Source of the DNA: Chryseobacterium angstadtii
GTDB taxonomy: Bacteria; Bacteroidota; Bacteroidia; Flavobacteriales; Weeksellaceae
Direction of reading: 5' to 3'
Length of the DNA stretch: 64,000 nt
Assembly: GCF_001045465.1 (NCBI RefSeq)
Contig: NZ_LFND01000003.1
Coordinates: 992,001 to 1,056,000 of the forward strand
Positions 1-8,281 of this stretch are shown here, piece after piece; the first letter of the stretch is position 1; every line of letters starts with the position of its first letter. The notes below the pieces were generated by a model. That model was given only the letters and a program-made list of their open reading frames with translations, made no database searches and was not told the DNA's origin. Both the position numbers and the translations under genes were made by a program.

Positions 1-109
1 AACGCTTGGAAACGGTAAAAGTAAAATTGATATTTCAAATCTTTCAGCCGGAAATTACATTCTGACGGTAAAAGGAGTTGAGCTGTCAACTAAATTTATC
101 AAGAAATAA
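1..109 (+). CDS. T9SS type A sorting domain protein, C-terminal fragment
   Basis: This is the 3' end of a gene that begins before the window; the reading frame starts at base 2 and stops with TAA at 107-109. The 35 visible residues contain the pattern ISNLSAGNYILTV followed by a short lysine-ending tail. That is the last part of the type A sorting domain, which targets Bacteroidota proteins through the type IX secretion system to the cell surface or medium. The same pattern closes the three complete T9SS proteins later in this window. The function of the missing body of the protein cannot be inferred. Confidence 0.85.
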   Translation, partial: TLGNGKSKIDISNLSAGNYILTVKGVELSTKFIKK

Positions 110-127
110 AAATTAATAGACTATTTT

Positions 128-157
128 AAATCCGGTGCTCAGGCATCGGATTTTTTT
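128..157 (+). terminator. Rho-independent terminator of the partial T9SS gene
   Basis: AAATCCG and CGGATTT arms with additional GC/GC pairing close a small loop, followed by seven T. It lies 19 bases after the stop codon. Confidence 0.8.
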
Positions 158-189
158 GTTTAAGACCAATTTATACCGGGATTGTTTTA

Positions 190-217
190 TTTGCATTCAT
201 CTAAAATAGTATATTTG
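190..217 (+). promoter_or_regulatory. Bacteroidota promoter of udk
   Basis: A TTTG at 190-193 and TATATTTG at 210-217 are separated by 16 bases, one short of the usual range for the TTTG/TAnnTTTG pattern. The start codon at 245 leaves a leader of about 20 bases. Confidence 0.7.
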
Positions 218-244
218 TACCAACTATAAAGAAACAAAAAAAGA

Positions 245-859
245 ATGCTTGTAATAGGAATTGCTGGAGGTACAGGATCCGGCAAAACTACAGTTGTTGA
301 CAAAATACTTCAACAGCTTGATATTGAAGGAATGAATATCCTTTCCCAGGATAATTATTATCACGATAATCAGAATCTGACCCTCACCGAAAGAGAGGCA
401 CTCAATTATGATCACCCAAAGTCTATCGATTTTGATCTGATGATAAAACATGTAAAAGCTTTGAAAAACAATGAGCCGATAGAACAGCCTGTTTATAGCT
501 TTGTAACCCATTCCAGAACGGGCGACCACGTCACTGTAGAACCTAAAAATGTATTGGTAGTAGAAGGGATTCTGGTCCTTACCAACAAAGAACTGCTGAA
601 AGAATTCGATTTAAAAGTATTCGTTCATGCAGATTCTGATGAAAGGCTGATCAGGAGAATCAGGAGAGATACTCAGGAAAGAGGAAGAGACCTGGGAGAA
701 GTGCTTCACCGTTATCAAACCACATTGAAACCGATGCATCAGGAATTCATAGAACCATCCAAGAATGAAGCCGATTTGATCATTCCGAACATGAGACAGA
801 ATTCCGTAGCGATTGATTTTTTAACTACTGTTATTAAAAATTCGTTGAGAAAACATTAA
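245..859 (+). CDS. udk: Uridine kinase
   Basis: Phosphorylates uridine and cytidine to UMP and CMP in cytosolic pyrimidine salvage. The N-terminus holds the P-loop GGTGSGKTT at residues 8-16. Further on are the family motifs DNYYHD, YDHPKSIDFD and the basic RRIRRDTQERGRD block that forms the lid and phosphate-binding part. At 204 residues it has the normal length of the family. The ATG chosen is preceded by a good promoter and directly by the conserved start of the family. It ends two bases before the next gene, which suggests an operon with the cell-division protein. Confidence 0.95.
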   Translation: MLVIGIAGGTGSGKTTVVDKILQQLDIEGMNILSQDNYYHDNQNLTLTEREALNYDHPKSIDFDLMIKHVKALKNNEPIEQPVYSFVTHSRTGDHVTVEPKNVLVVEGILVLTNKELLKEFDLKVFVHADSDERLIRRIRRDTQERGRDLGEVLHRYQTTLKPMHQEFIEPSKNEADLIIPNMRQNSVAIDFLTTVIKNSLRKH

Positions 860-861
860 AA

Positions 862-1218
862 ATGGAAGAAAACAAACTTATTAAAGACATCCAGCCGAAA
901 TCTGAAACATTCAAAATGATTCAGAAATATGTTCTGAATAAATATACTATTACCATCTGTATGTTTCTGGTCTGGATGATTTTCTTTGATAAAACCTCTT
1001 TCCTTGTTATTCATGAACTGAACGGCGAAATCAGCCGATATGAAGACCAGCTGGAATATTATAAAAAGGAATACGAAAAGAATGACTCTTTTTATAAAAA
1101 GCTGATGAACAATAAGTCGGAAAAAGAAAAATACGCCAGAGAAAATTATTTTATGAAAAAACCGGATGAGGAAATCTTCATTCTGGTAGTAGACAGTACC
1201 AATGTCGCTAAAAAATAG
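862..1218 (+). CDS. Septum formation initiator (DivIC/FtsB-like) protein
   Basis: A 118-residue single-pass membrane protein. A cytoplasmic N-terminus of about 30 residues is followed by a membrane segment around residues 31-48, then a coiled coil (roughly residues 52-85) rich in E, K and Y, and a short C-terminal part with ARENYFMKKPDEEIF. This layout and the final motif are those of the DivIC/FtsB family, which joins FtsL in the divisome. It starts two bases after udk, an arrangement I recognise from other flavobacteria. Sequence similarity outside the motif is low in this family, so the name rests on topology plus the YARENY..K motif. Confidence 0.85.
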   Translation: MEENKLIKDIQPKSETFKMIQKYVLNKYTITICMFLVWMIFFDKTSFLVIHELNGEISRYEDQLEYYKKEYEKNDSFYKKLMNNKSEKEKYARENYFMKKPDEEIFILVVDSTNVAKK

Positions 1219-1230
1219 AAAAATTGAAAT

Positions 1231-1417
1231 GTGAATAGTCAATGAGTTTCACGGTAAATGGTCAATCGTCAATTTTTATAGATTCAGGATTGCCTTGCGG
1301 AGCAAAAATTCACCATTCACAAAACAAAGTAAATAAATGTCAATAGTGAATTGTCAATCATCAGTTTTGTAGTTTCAGGATTGATTTGTTGACCAAAATT
1401 AACCATTCACTATTGAC
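1231..1417. repeat. Tandem imperfect palindromes, family A
   Basis: Two related hairpin units, 1231-1320 and 1339-1417, fill the gap between the DivIC-like gene and mutA. Unit 2 has arms GTCAATAGTGAAT at 1339 and its complement ending at 1417. Unit 1 has GTGAAT/ATTCAC outer arms. The two units are also direct repeats of each other and share the central TTCAGGATTG. A third member of the family follows etfA at 10022-10123. The role is unknown: terminator, mRNA 3'-end protection, or a small mobile repeat. Confidence 0.75.
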
Positions 1418-1432
1418 CAAAACCAATAGCCA

Positions 1433-2596
1433 ATGTCCAATACAGATATACTTCCAAACTGGGAAAATTTAGTAAAAAAGCAGCTTAAAACAGAAGACAT
1501 CTATTCTATTCTGAAAAAAGAAAACCTGGAAGGAATTGATGTAAAACCTTTTTACAGTGAAGTTCAGAAACCGCTGGCCAATCTGCCAAAAGTAGAAGAA
1601 AACACCCATTTGGTAGCCAGATATCACGAAAGTCTTGAGGAAGATGTGTTTGCATTCATTTTAGACCAGAATGTGGAAACTCTTGAACAAAAGACGCTTT
1701 TCATTAATAATAAAGATCTTGCCAGCCATATCAGCCCTAAAGAAGAAGATCAGTACTTTTCACTGATTGATGTTTTTAATGAAAATAATGGAACTATTGA
1801 TGACCAGTTGGCTAAGGAACTTTTATCCAAAGACTTTAAAAGAAATATCTGTGTTGATATATCACTTCATCAGAACGCAGGAGCAGCAATTTACCAACAG
1901 TTAGGCATTGCCCTTGCAAAAGCAAAAGAGCTTGCCGAAGTTTATGGCCCTGAAATTCTGAATAAACTGATTTTCAGAATAGCAGTCGGTGGAAACTATT
2001 TCTTTGAAATGGCTAAACTAAGGGCTTTTAAAATCGTTTTTAATCAACTTTCGAAAGAATACGGTTTAAATGAAACCCCTTACATTTTTGCCGAAACATC
2101 TTTAAGAAATAAAGCTGTTTCAGATAATGAAAACAATCTGATCCGTTCTACACTGGAGCTGGCTTCTGCAATGATTGCCGGAGCTGATGCCGTTTTCAGT
2201 ACCAATTATCTGGTAAGCAGAAGTACCGATAACTCTGAAGAAATTTCTTTCAAACAGCAGATTGTTCTGGCCTATGAAAGTATCATCAATGTTTTTGAGG
2301 ATGCTTCGAATGGAAGTTATTATGTAGAAGATATTACCCGCCAGATTGCAGAAAAATCATGGGCACTCTTTGTTGAAATGGAAGAAGCAGGAGGTTATCT
2401 TGAACTTTTAAAACAGGGAATTGTTCAGAAAAAGATCTACGACCAGGCTGTTGAAGAACAGAAATGGGTAGAAGAGGGTAAAATAAAGCTGATAGGAGTG
2501 AATTTATATCCTAAATTAGACGTTAAAAGATCAATTGAAGATCTATACAACGAAAAAGAAATAAAAGCCGTACGTTGGGCTGAAATGTTTGAGTAA
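1433..2596 (+). CDS. mutA: Methylmalonyl-CoA mutase small (beta) subunit
   Basis: Resembles the non-catalytic subunit of the B12-dependent mutase that interconverts methylmalonyl-CoA and succinyl-CoA. It starts with the family's DILPNWENLVKKQLK-type segment. A TIM-barrel-like region contains LHQNAGAAIYQQLGIALA and GGNYFFEMAKLRAFK, both typical of the mutase fold. At 387 residues it lacks the C-terminal cobalamin domain and any DxHxxG motif, as expected of this subunit in flavobacteria. The large catalytic subunit, which I would expect directly downstream, is absent here; a DinB-like gene follows instead. The ATG lies just after the family A palindrome. Confidence 0.85.
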   Translation: MSNTDILPNWENLVKKQLKTEDIYSILKKENLEGIDVKPFYSEVQKPLANLPKVEENTHLVARYHESLEEDVFAFILDQNVETLEQKTLFINNKDLASHISPKEEDQYFSLIDVFNENNGTIDDQLAKELLSKDFKRNICVDISLHQNAGAAIYQQLGIALAKAKELAEVYGPEILNKLIFRIAVGGNYFFEMAKLRAFKIVFNQLSKEYGLNETPYIFAETSLRNKAVSDNENNLIRSTLELASAMIAGADAVFSTNYLVSRSTDNSEEISFKQQIVLAYESIINVFEDASNGSYYVEDITRQIAEKSWALFVEMEEAGGYLELLKQGIVQKKIYDQAVEEQKWVEEGKIKLIGVNLYPKLDVKRSIEDLYNEKEIKAVRWAEMFE

Positions 2597-2670
2597 TTCC
2601 ATTGCTTTCCACAATTTCTCATTTATAAAAATAATCTGTGGTTAATAAATAAGAAGAACAATCTTTAGCC

Positions 2671-3111
2671 ATGAAAGAAAAACTGGTTGACTTATTTGAA
2701 TACACCCATCATTTCAACAAAGAAATGATCAGGGTTATTTCTGAAAACATCGCCAAAGCAGATGAAAAGACCATTAGTTTAATCAATCATACGCTCAATG
2801 CACAACAGATCTGGAACGCCCGTATATTGGGAGAACCTGCGTTTGGAGTCTGGCAGATCAATCCTTTTGAAACTCTTGAGGATATCAATCATCAGAATTT
2901 TCTGAAAAGTAAAGATATTGTTCAAAATCTGGATTGGGACCAAAGAATAGAATATCAGAATTCCAGAGGGATGAAATTTGAAAACAGTATTTTTGAGATG
3001 CTTTTCCATGCGGTCAATCATTCTACCTATCACAGAGGGCAGATCAATTCTCTTCTGAAGCAGAGTGGTATAGAGCCTGTCTTAACGGACTATATTTTTT
3101 ATAAAAGATAA
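2671..3111 (+). CDS. DinB family protein
   Basis: A 146-residue four-helix-bundle protein of the DinB/YfiT superfamily, soluble and cytosolic. Near the C-terminus the segment HAVNHSTYHRGQI carries the two histidines that bind a metal in this family; a third ligand is probably the histidine in SLINHTLNAQQIW around residue 41. Family members include thiol-dependent S-transferases, but the substrate of this one cannot be told from sequence. It stands alone, 74 bases after mutA and 54 before the methyltransferase, with no clear promoter in the gap. Confidence 0.85.
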   Translation: MKEKLVDLFEYTHHFNKEMIRVISENIAKADEKTISLINHTLNAQQIWNARILGEPAFGVWQINPFETLEDINHQNFLKSKDIVQNLDWDQRIEYQNSRGMKFENSIFEMLFHAVNHSTYHRGQINSLLKQSGIEPVLTDYIFYKR

Positions 3112-3165
3112 TTTAATCAATTTGAAGTGGCGCTTTGAATTCACAATAATGGAATAAGAAAATCC

Positions 3166-4314
3166 GTGGACAACAAAATAGTATACGAAGAAATTCAAAA
3201 TTACATCAATGCAAATCTAAATGCAGATCTGCATGCCCTTCTGCTAAAAAAATCACCTTTTCCGGACATTTCCATGCAGGAAATTGTGCAGCAGATTAAA
3301 GGGAAACAGGTGGCTCAGAAGAAGTTCCCATTTTTATTAAAAGAAGGGATTGTTTTTCCTCCGCAGCTTAATCTGGAACAGGCTTCTTCAGAGAAAACAG
3401 CAGAATATAAATCGCAAATCCTTAAAGGAAAAACGTTTATTGATCTCACCAGCGGTTTTGGAATTGATGCCTACTATTTATCTCAAAATTTTGATGAAGT
3501 GACATTAGTGGAACAGAACTCAGAATTATTGAATTTGGTAGAACATAACTGGGGTGTTTTAGGACGAAAAGCTGTATTTATCAATCAGAATCTGGAAGAT
3601 TTCCTGAATAGCAATCAGAAACATTTTGATGTTATTTATTTGGACCCGGCAAGAAGAGATCAGAACAGGAACAAAGTATTTCTTTTGGAAGATTTGTCTC
3701 CGGATATTCTTCAGATTAAAGAAAAGCTGCTGTCGATTTCAGATCAGGTGGTTATAAAGCTTTCGCCTTTGATTGATCTGAAATATCTACTGTCTGTCTT
3801 ACCGGATATTTTCAGAATAGAAATTATAGCGGTAAAGAATGATGTTAAAGAGGTGGTTATTTTTCTTTCAAATCAGGAAAAAGGAGCAATTGCAGTCAAT
3901 TGTATCAATCTGGAAAGTGGGGAACCTGCCTTTGAATTTACATTTGAGGAAGCCGAAAACAGCCACGCTGCCTATTCTGAACCCGAAAAATTCATCTATA
4001 TCCCCAATAATGCGATTTTAAAAGCCGGAATTTTTAATTTAATTTCAGAAAGATTGGGTTTGAAAAAACTTCATCCCAATACACATATTTATACCTCAGA
4101 TCAGAAGATAAATGATTTTCCGGGAAGAATTTTAGAAATGAAAGTTATTGATTCCAAGCAGATTAAAAAGAAAGAGAAATTCAATATCATTTCAAAAAAC
4201 TATCCGTTAAAACCGGAAGAGATTAAAAAGAAATACCAGATAAAAGACGGCGGAGAAGACTACCTTATTTTTACACAATCCAAAAAAGGGAAAATAATTT
4301 TAAAATCAGGGTAA
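3166..4314 (+). CDS. Class I SAM-dependent methyltransferase (THUMP-like)
   Basis: A 382-residue predicted methyltransferase. Motif I (IDLTSGFGIDAYYLS, about residue 92) and the acidic post-I VTLVEQ bind S-adenosylmethionine. A later IYLDPARRDQNRNKVF motif (about residue 160) supplies the catalytic-region loop. The C-terminal third resembles the THUMP-like domain of Bacteroidota proteins of this kind, suggesting an RNA substrate, but that is inference. The start is a GTG at 3166; no better ATG in the frame precedes the conserved part. The end lies shortly before a good promoter for the next gene, so it is probably the last gene of its transcript. Confidence 0.8.
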   Translation: MDNKIVYEEIQNYINANLNADLHALLLKKSPFPDISMQEIVQQIKGKQVAQKKFPFLLKEGIVFPPQLNLEQASSEKTAEYKSQILKGKTFIDLTSGFGIDAYYLSQNFDEVTLVEQNSELLNLVEHNWGVLGRKAVFINQNLEDFLNSNQKHFDVIYLDPARRDQNRNKVFLLEDLSPDILQIKEKLLSISDQVVIKLSPLIDLKYLLSVLPDIFRIEIIAVKNDVKEVVIFLSNQEKGAIAVNCINLESGEPAFEFTFEEAENSHAAYSEPEKFIYIPNNAILKAGIFNLISERLGLKKLHPNTHIYTSDQKINDFPGRILEMKVIDSKQIKKKEKFNIISKNYPLKPEEIKKKYQIKDGGEDYLIFTQSKKGKIILKSG

Positions 4315-4319
4315 AAATG

Positions 4320-4350
4320 TTGCCGAAAAAAGCAGGATTTCTTAATTTTG
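4320..4350 (+). promoter_or_regulatory. Promoter of the His-rich lipoprotein gene
   Basis: TTG at 4320-4322 and TAATTTTG at 4343-4350 are 20 bases apart, matching the Bacteroidota pattern. The leader to the ATG at 4452 would be about 95 bases and contains a 12-codon open frame (4370-4408) of doubtful meaning. Confidence 0.65.
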
Positions 4351-4451
4351 GGCAATCAAAAATTTAAGCATGAAATCGCTTGCTGTTAAAACAATGAGAA
4401 ACGGCTAAAATAATGCGATTCCATAAGACCTTTAAAAAATAAATTTTACAT

Positions 4452-4730
4452 ATGAAAAAACTAATTATATGTTTAGCTGTTGCAACAGTAGCCGTAAGCT
4501 GTAAAAAGATCCAGGCAGGAGGAAACAAAAATACCCTGAAACTGGAAGAAGGGGTAGAAAGATATTCTGACGATGCACAGGGTGGAGGTGAAGCACATGG
4601 CCACGAAGCTGCTGCAGGACATAAAGAAGCGGCGCCTGCTGAAAAGCACGAAGGTGAAGCTCATAAAGCAGACAGTACTGCTGCTGCGAAGCCTGCCGAA
4701 GCTGAAAAAGCTCCGAAAGCTGAACACTAA
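4452..4730 (+). CDS. Small His/Ala/Glu-rich lipoprotein
   Basis: A 92-residue protein with a lipoprotein signal: MKK, a hydrophobic stretch, and the lipobox AVSC with the lipidated Cys at residue 17. After residue 45 the mature part is low-complexity: alanine, glutamate and lysine with repeated GHE, HKE, KHE and AHK units giving seven or so histidines. No enzyme domain is visible. The His-rich, acidic tail could bind metal ions at the envelope, but that is only suggested by composition. It has its own promoter and terminator, so it is a single-gene unit. Confidence 0.75.
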   Translation: MKKLIICLAVATVAVSCKKIQAGGNKNTLKLEEGVERYSDDAQGGGEAHGHEAAAGHKEAAPAEKHEGEAHKADSTAAAKPAEAEKAPKAEH

Positions 4731-4751
4731 TTACTAGTAGACAATATAAAG

Positions 4752-4782
4752 AATGTCCTGCCGAAATGCAGGGCATTTTTTG
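4752..4782 (+). terminator. Terminator of the His-rich lipoprotein gene
   Basis: AATGTCCTGC and GCAGGGCATT arms (one G-T pair) around CGAAAT, followed by a T run, 21 bases after the stop codon. Confidence 0.85.
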
Positions 4783-4889
4783 TATAGAATCTGCAGACAC
4801 CTGAATAATAACAGTTCTTCGGAAAATTATCTGTTTTTGTTTGCTGCTGCAGGCCATTTTTTTTATTTTTAACAAAACAAATTTTTAAA

Positions 4890-6269
4890 ATGCAAGAGAC
4901 ATTAAATTACATCAACGAAAACAAACAGCGTTTCGTAGATGAATTATTTGAGTTATTGAGAATTCCTTCTATTTCTGCAGATCCGGCTTATAAAAATGAT
5001 GTATTGAAATGTGCAGATGTATGTGCAGAGCATCTTAGAAATGCCGGTGCCGATCATGTTGAAGTATGCGAAACAAAAGGATATCCGATTGTTTTTGGAG
5101 AAAAATTTTTAGATAAAAATCTTCCTACGGTATTGGTGTACGGACATTACGATGTACAGCCAGCAGATCCATTGGAATTATGGAGAAAACCTCCTTTCGA
5201 ACCTTATATTGAAAAAACAGAGCTTCATCCTGAAGGCGCCATCTTCGCAAGAGGTTCTGCGGATGATAAAGGGCAGTTTTTCATGCATGTAAAGGCTTTT
5301 GAGGCGATGATGAAAACCAATACTCTTCCTTGCAACGTTAAATTTATTCTGGAAGGGGAAGAGGAAGTAGGATCAGTAAGTTTAGGTGATTTTGTGAATG
5401 AAAATAAAGAAAAACTTTCTTGTGATTGCATTCTGATTTCCGATACGCATATCTACAGCAATGAACAGCCTACTGTAACGACCGGTTTAAGAGGTTTGAG
5501 CTATGTGGAGGTTGAAATTGAAGGCCCGAACAGAGATCTGCACTCAGGACTTTACGGAGGAGCGGTTCCTAACCCGATTCATGTGCTTTCCAGAATGATT
5601 GCTAAGCTGATTGATGAAGACGGACATATTACTATTGACGGGTTCTATGATAACGTAGAAGTAGTATCCGATGCGGAAAGAGCAGAAATGAACAAACTGA
5701 AAGATAATCCTGAAGAATTCAAGAAGTCTATCGGACTGAACGGAGTGGAAGGTGAAAAAAGCTATACAACGCTTGAAAGAACCTCTATACGTCCAACTTT
5801 AGACTGTAATGGTATTTGGGGCGGATATACTGGAGAAGGAGCCAAAACGGTAATCCCTTCGAAGGCTTCTGCTAAAATTTCTATGCGTCTTGTTCCTTAC
5901 CAGACTCCGGAAGAAATCACTGAGAAGTTCACGAAATACTTTGAAAAAATAGCTCCTGAAAACGTAAAAGTAAAAGTAACGCCTCATCACGGTGGAATGC
6001 CTTATGTGCTTCCAAGTGATACCAAAGAGTTTTTAGCAGCTAAACAGGCTATGGAGACGGCGTTTGGAAAAGAAGTTCTGCCATACAGAAGCGGAGGAAG
6101 TATTCCAATCACGGCGATGTTCGAAAAAGTATTGGGGGCTAAGTCCGTATTGATGGGCTTTGGATTGGATTCTGATGCCATCCACTCTCCAAATGAGCAT
6201 TATGGATTGTTTAATTTTTATAAAGGAATTGAAAGTATTCCATTGTTTTTTGAAAACTATTCAAAATAA
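4890..6269 (+). CDS. M20 family dipeptidase
   Basis: A 459-residue zinc-dependent dipeptidase of the carnosinase/CNDP-like branch of family M20. The metal site is built from YGHYDVQPAD (His86 and Asp88), RGSADDKGQ (around residue 125), the catalytic glutamates in EGEEEVGS (155-162) and a C-terminal HSPNEH. The lid domain sits between, with the RDLHSGLYGG motif providing the bridging histidine. There is no signal peptide, so it should act in the cytosol on imported dipeptides. Length and motif order are normal for the family. A strong hairpin follows the stop codon. Confidence 0.93.
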   Translation: MQETLNYINENKQRFVDELFELLRIPSISADPAYKNDVLKCADVCAEHLRNAGADHVEVCETKGYPIVFGEKFLDKNLPTVLVYGHYDVQPADPLELWRKPPFEPYIEKTELHPEGAIFARGSADDKGQFFMHVKAFEAMMKTNTLPCNVKFILEGEEEVGSVSLGDFVNENKEKLSCDCILISDTHIYSNEQPTVTTGLRGLSYVEVEIEGPNRDLHSGLYGGAVPNPIHVLSRMIAKLIDEDGHITIDGFYDNVEVVSDAERAEMNKLKDNPEEFKKSIGLNGVEGEKSYTTLERTSIRPTLDCNGIWGGYTGEGAKTVIPSKASAKISMRLVPYQTPEEITEKFTKYFEKIAPENVKVKVTPHHGGMPYVLPSDTKEFLAAKQAMETAFGKEVLPYRSGGSIPITAMFEKVLGAKSVLMGFGLDSDAIHSPNEHYGLFNFYKGIESIPLFFENYSK

Positions 6270-6294
6270 TTAATATTTTGTAAAGATATTAAAT

Positions 6295-6330
6295 AAAGCG
6301 TTCCGATGTCGGAACGCTTTACGCTTTTTT
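6295..6330 (+). terminator. Strong terminator after the dipeptidase gene
   Basis: A perfect 12-bp stem, AAAGCGTTCCGA against TCGGAACGCTTT with a TG loop, followed by ACGC and a T run. The stem is symmetric enough that a short reading frame upstream of the next gene begins inside it. Confidence 0.9.
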
Positions 6331-6407
6331 ATGATAATATACCTATCAAATGGTATTTTTTTTGTGAATGTATGTTTTTATTTTTAGTTCAACCTAAAAA
6401 TAATACC

Positions 6408-7325
6408 ATGAAAAAAATTTACTTTACTGCGTGCTGCTTATTCTCAGCAGTTTACTTTGCGCAACAAATGGTTTCCTTCGAAAATATAGATGGATTTTAT
6501 ATTGGAAATATCCATAATCAGGGAACGTGGATCAGTACTCCGACCGGTGACATACCTCCTAATATAGACAATCAGGTGATCTGTACAGACCATGCAACAG
6601 ATGGATATAATTCTCTGAAAATTGTAAAAGAAAATACCTACGGAACCCAGAGTATTCCTATAATCGGAGCGTTTGATAATCTTCCCATATTACTTCCTTA
6701 TAATAACTTTACCGTTTCTTTTGATATCAATATGTCACAGCTCAACGGATCAATTTTCAGTTTTCAGGGTGTGAGCAGCGCAGAGGAAATATTTGTGGTC
6801 AGGCTGGATTTTGACAGCAGCGGAGTGGTTAAAGTGATGAAAAATCTTTCGGGAAGTTCTGTAATGGAATCTGCATCTGCAACCTGGTCGCCAAATATTT
6901 GGTACAGACTTAAGGTTGTGGGGACTTCTGCAGATGTTAAGTACTTTCTAAACGGAGTTTTGATTTATTCCGGAGCAGCACTGGAAAGTATTCCAATAAA
7001 TCAGTTACGTTTTGTACACAACAATGCAGAGGGAATTGCCTATATAGATCATATTAAAGTTCACAGCGAAGCATTGTTGTCGGTCTCCAATACGGATAAA
7101 TATAGAAATGCGGTTGTTGTGTCTCCAAATCCTGCTTCAGATTTTATTAACATCAATACTCCCTACAAAATAAAAAGTATTGAAATAAACGATAGCTCAG
7201 GAAAGAAAGCTTCCGCCAAACTAGATAACAACAGGGTAAATGTGAGTAATCTGCCGGCAGGTTTATATTGGATCAACATAAAAACCGAAGAGGGAAATTT
7301 TTCTGAAAAGTTGGTAAAAAAATAG
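6408..7325 (+). CDS. Secreted T9SS type A sorting domain protein with LamG-like region
   Basis: A 305-residue exported protein. The start at 6408 gives a signal peptide of about 19 residues ending in YFAQQ; a longer in-frame start at 6306 falls inside the preceding terminator and is rejected. The middle (about residues 60-215) is a beta-rich segment with FTVSFDINMSQLNGSIFSF, IWYRLKVVG and AYIDHIKV, resembling concanavalin/LamG-type folds often found in binding modules. The last 75 residues form a type A sorting domain with VVVSPNPASDFININ and LPAGLYWINIKT, so export through T9SS is expected. A specific ligand cannot be named. Confidence 0.8.
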   Translation: MKKIYFTACCLFSAVYFAQQMVSFENIDGFYIGNIHNQGTWISTPTGDIPPNIDNQVICTDHATDGYNSLKIVKENTYGTQSIPIIGAFDNLPILLPYNNFTVSFDINMSQLNGSIFSFQGVSSAEEIFVVRLDFDSSGVVKVMKNLSGSSVMESASATWSPNIWYRLKVVGTSADVKYFLNGVLIYSGAALESIPINQLRFVHNNAEGIAYIDHIKVHSEALLSVSNTDKYRNAVVVSPNPASDFININTPYKIKSIEINDSSGKKASAKLDNNRVNVSNLPAGLYWINIKTEEGNFSEKLVKK

Positions 7326-7369
7326 CCGGAAATCATCAAAGAATTATAACTGATAAATCTTAGTCCTGT

Positions 7370-7396
7370 AAAACGTTCCAATTGGAGCGTTTTTGT
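7370..7396 (+). terminator. Terminator after the T9SS protein gene
   Basis: AAAACGTTCC and GGAGCGTTTT arms around AATT (one mismatch pair), followed by T residues. Confidence 0.8.
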
Positions 7397-7423
7397 TATT
7401 TTAGGGAATTAAAATTTAAAATC

Positions 7424-8128
7424 ATGCCGGAAAATAAAGTAGCTTATATAACGGGAGGAACCAAAGGGATTGGTTTCGGAATAGCAAAAGTATTGCTGGA
7501 GAACGGAATCTCGGTGGCATTTTCGGGACGTAAGAGAGATGATGTAGAGAAAGCAGAACAGGAGCTTAGACAGTATTCAGAGAATGTTTTGGGAGTTGTC
7601 TCAGATGTGAGAAGTCTTGAAAGTGAAGAAGAAGCTGTAAAATATGCTGTTGACAAATTTGGCAGACTGGATTTTGTAGTAGCGAATGCCGGGCTTGGTA
7701 TATTCAAACCGGTGGATCAGCTTACTGCCGGAGAATGGAATGATATGATAGAAACCAATCTTACCGGGGCTTTTTACACATTAAAAGCTTCCGTTGAAGA
7801 ATTGAAAAAGACGGAAGGGTATTATATTACGGTTTCCAGTCTTGCAGGAGCCAACTTCTTCGAAAACGGAACAGGCTACAACGCCTCAAAATTCGGAGTG
7901 GTAGGTTTTACGCAGGCAGCCATGATTGATTTGAGAAAATATAATATTAAATCAACAGTGATTATGCCGGGATCGGTGGCTACCCATTTTAACGGAAATA
8001 CTCCTTCGGAAAAAGACAGCTGGAAGATTCAGCCTGAAGATATGGGGAATCTGGTTCTGGATATTTTGAAAATGAATCCACGCGTTCTGCCTAGCAAGAT
8101 AGAGTTTAGGGCAACAAAACCAGCCTGA
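7424..8128 (+). CDS. SDR family oxidoreductase
   Basis: A 234-residue classical short-chain dehydrogenase/reductase. The NAD(P)-binding glycine motif TGGTKGIGFGIA is at about residues 9-20, NAG at about 87, the catalytic serine in VSSLAG, and the catalytic YxxxK in GYNASKFG. The downstream VIMPGSVATHF motif is also typical. The arginine-containing SGRKRDD after beta-2 suggests NADP preference, which is inference. The ATG at 7424 was chosen because an upstream start (7382) lies in the terminator hairpin. The substrate is unknown. It stands alone between two unrelated units. Confidence 0.9.
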   Translation: MPENKVAYITGGTKGIGFGIAKVLLENGISVAFSGRKRDDVEKAEQELRQYSENVLGVVSDVRSLESEEEAVKYAVDKFGRLDFVVANAGLGIFKPVDQLTAGEWNDMIETNLTGAFYTLKASVEELKKTEGYYITVSSLAGANFFENGTGYNASKFGVVGFTQAAMIDLRKYNIKSTVIMPGSVATHFNGNTPSEKDSWKIQPEDMGNLVLDILKMNPRVLPSKIEFRATKPA

Positions 8129-8281
8129 TAAACGCATTTAATGTATTGAATAGTAAAATAATAAGTATTATGCATGCATAATATATTTTTTAATTATATT
8201 AGCAAAAGTAAAATATAACAAAATCTCAGCATAAAATACGAAGGTTTTTATGCGTAAATGGGGAAAAATAAAATAGTACAC

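Noticed and set aside
856..1242. A 128-codon minus-strand frame over the DivIC-like gene
   Set aside because: It is rich in Phe and Ile from the complement of Lys/Glu codons and overlaps a clear gene completely.
1231..1417. CRISPR array
   Set aside because: The units are only two, long, internally palindromic and without unique spacers of constant length.
4370..4408. A 12-codon frame in the leader of the His-rich lipoprotein gene
   Set aside because: It could be an upstream leader peptide, but there is no terminator/antiterminator pair or codon run to support regulation.
6306..6407. Longer N-terminus for the T9SS protein at 6408
   Set aside because: The upstream start lies inside the dipeptidase terminator; the start at 6408 gives a proper signal peptide.
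7382..7423. Longer N-terminus for the SDR oxidoreductase
   Set aside because: It begins inside a terminator stem and precedes the conserved Rossmann start by non-conserved residues.
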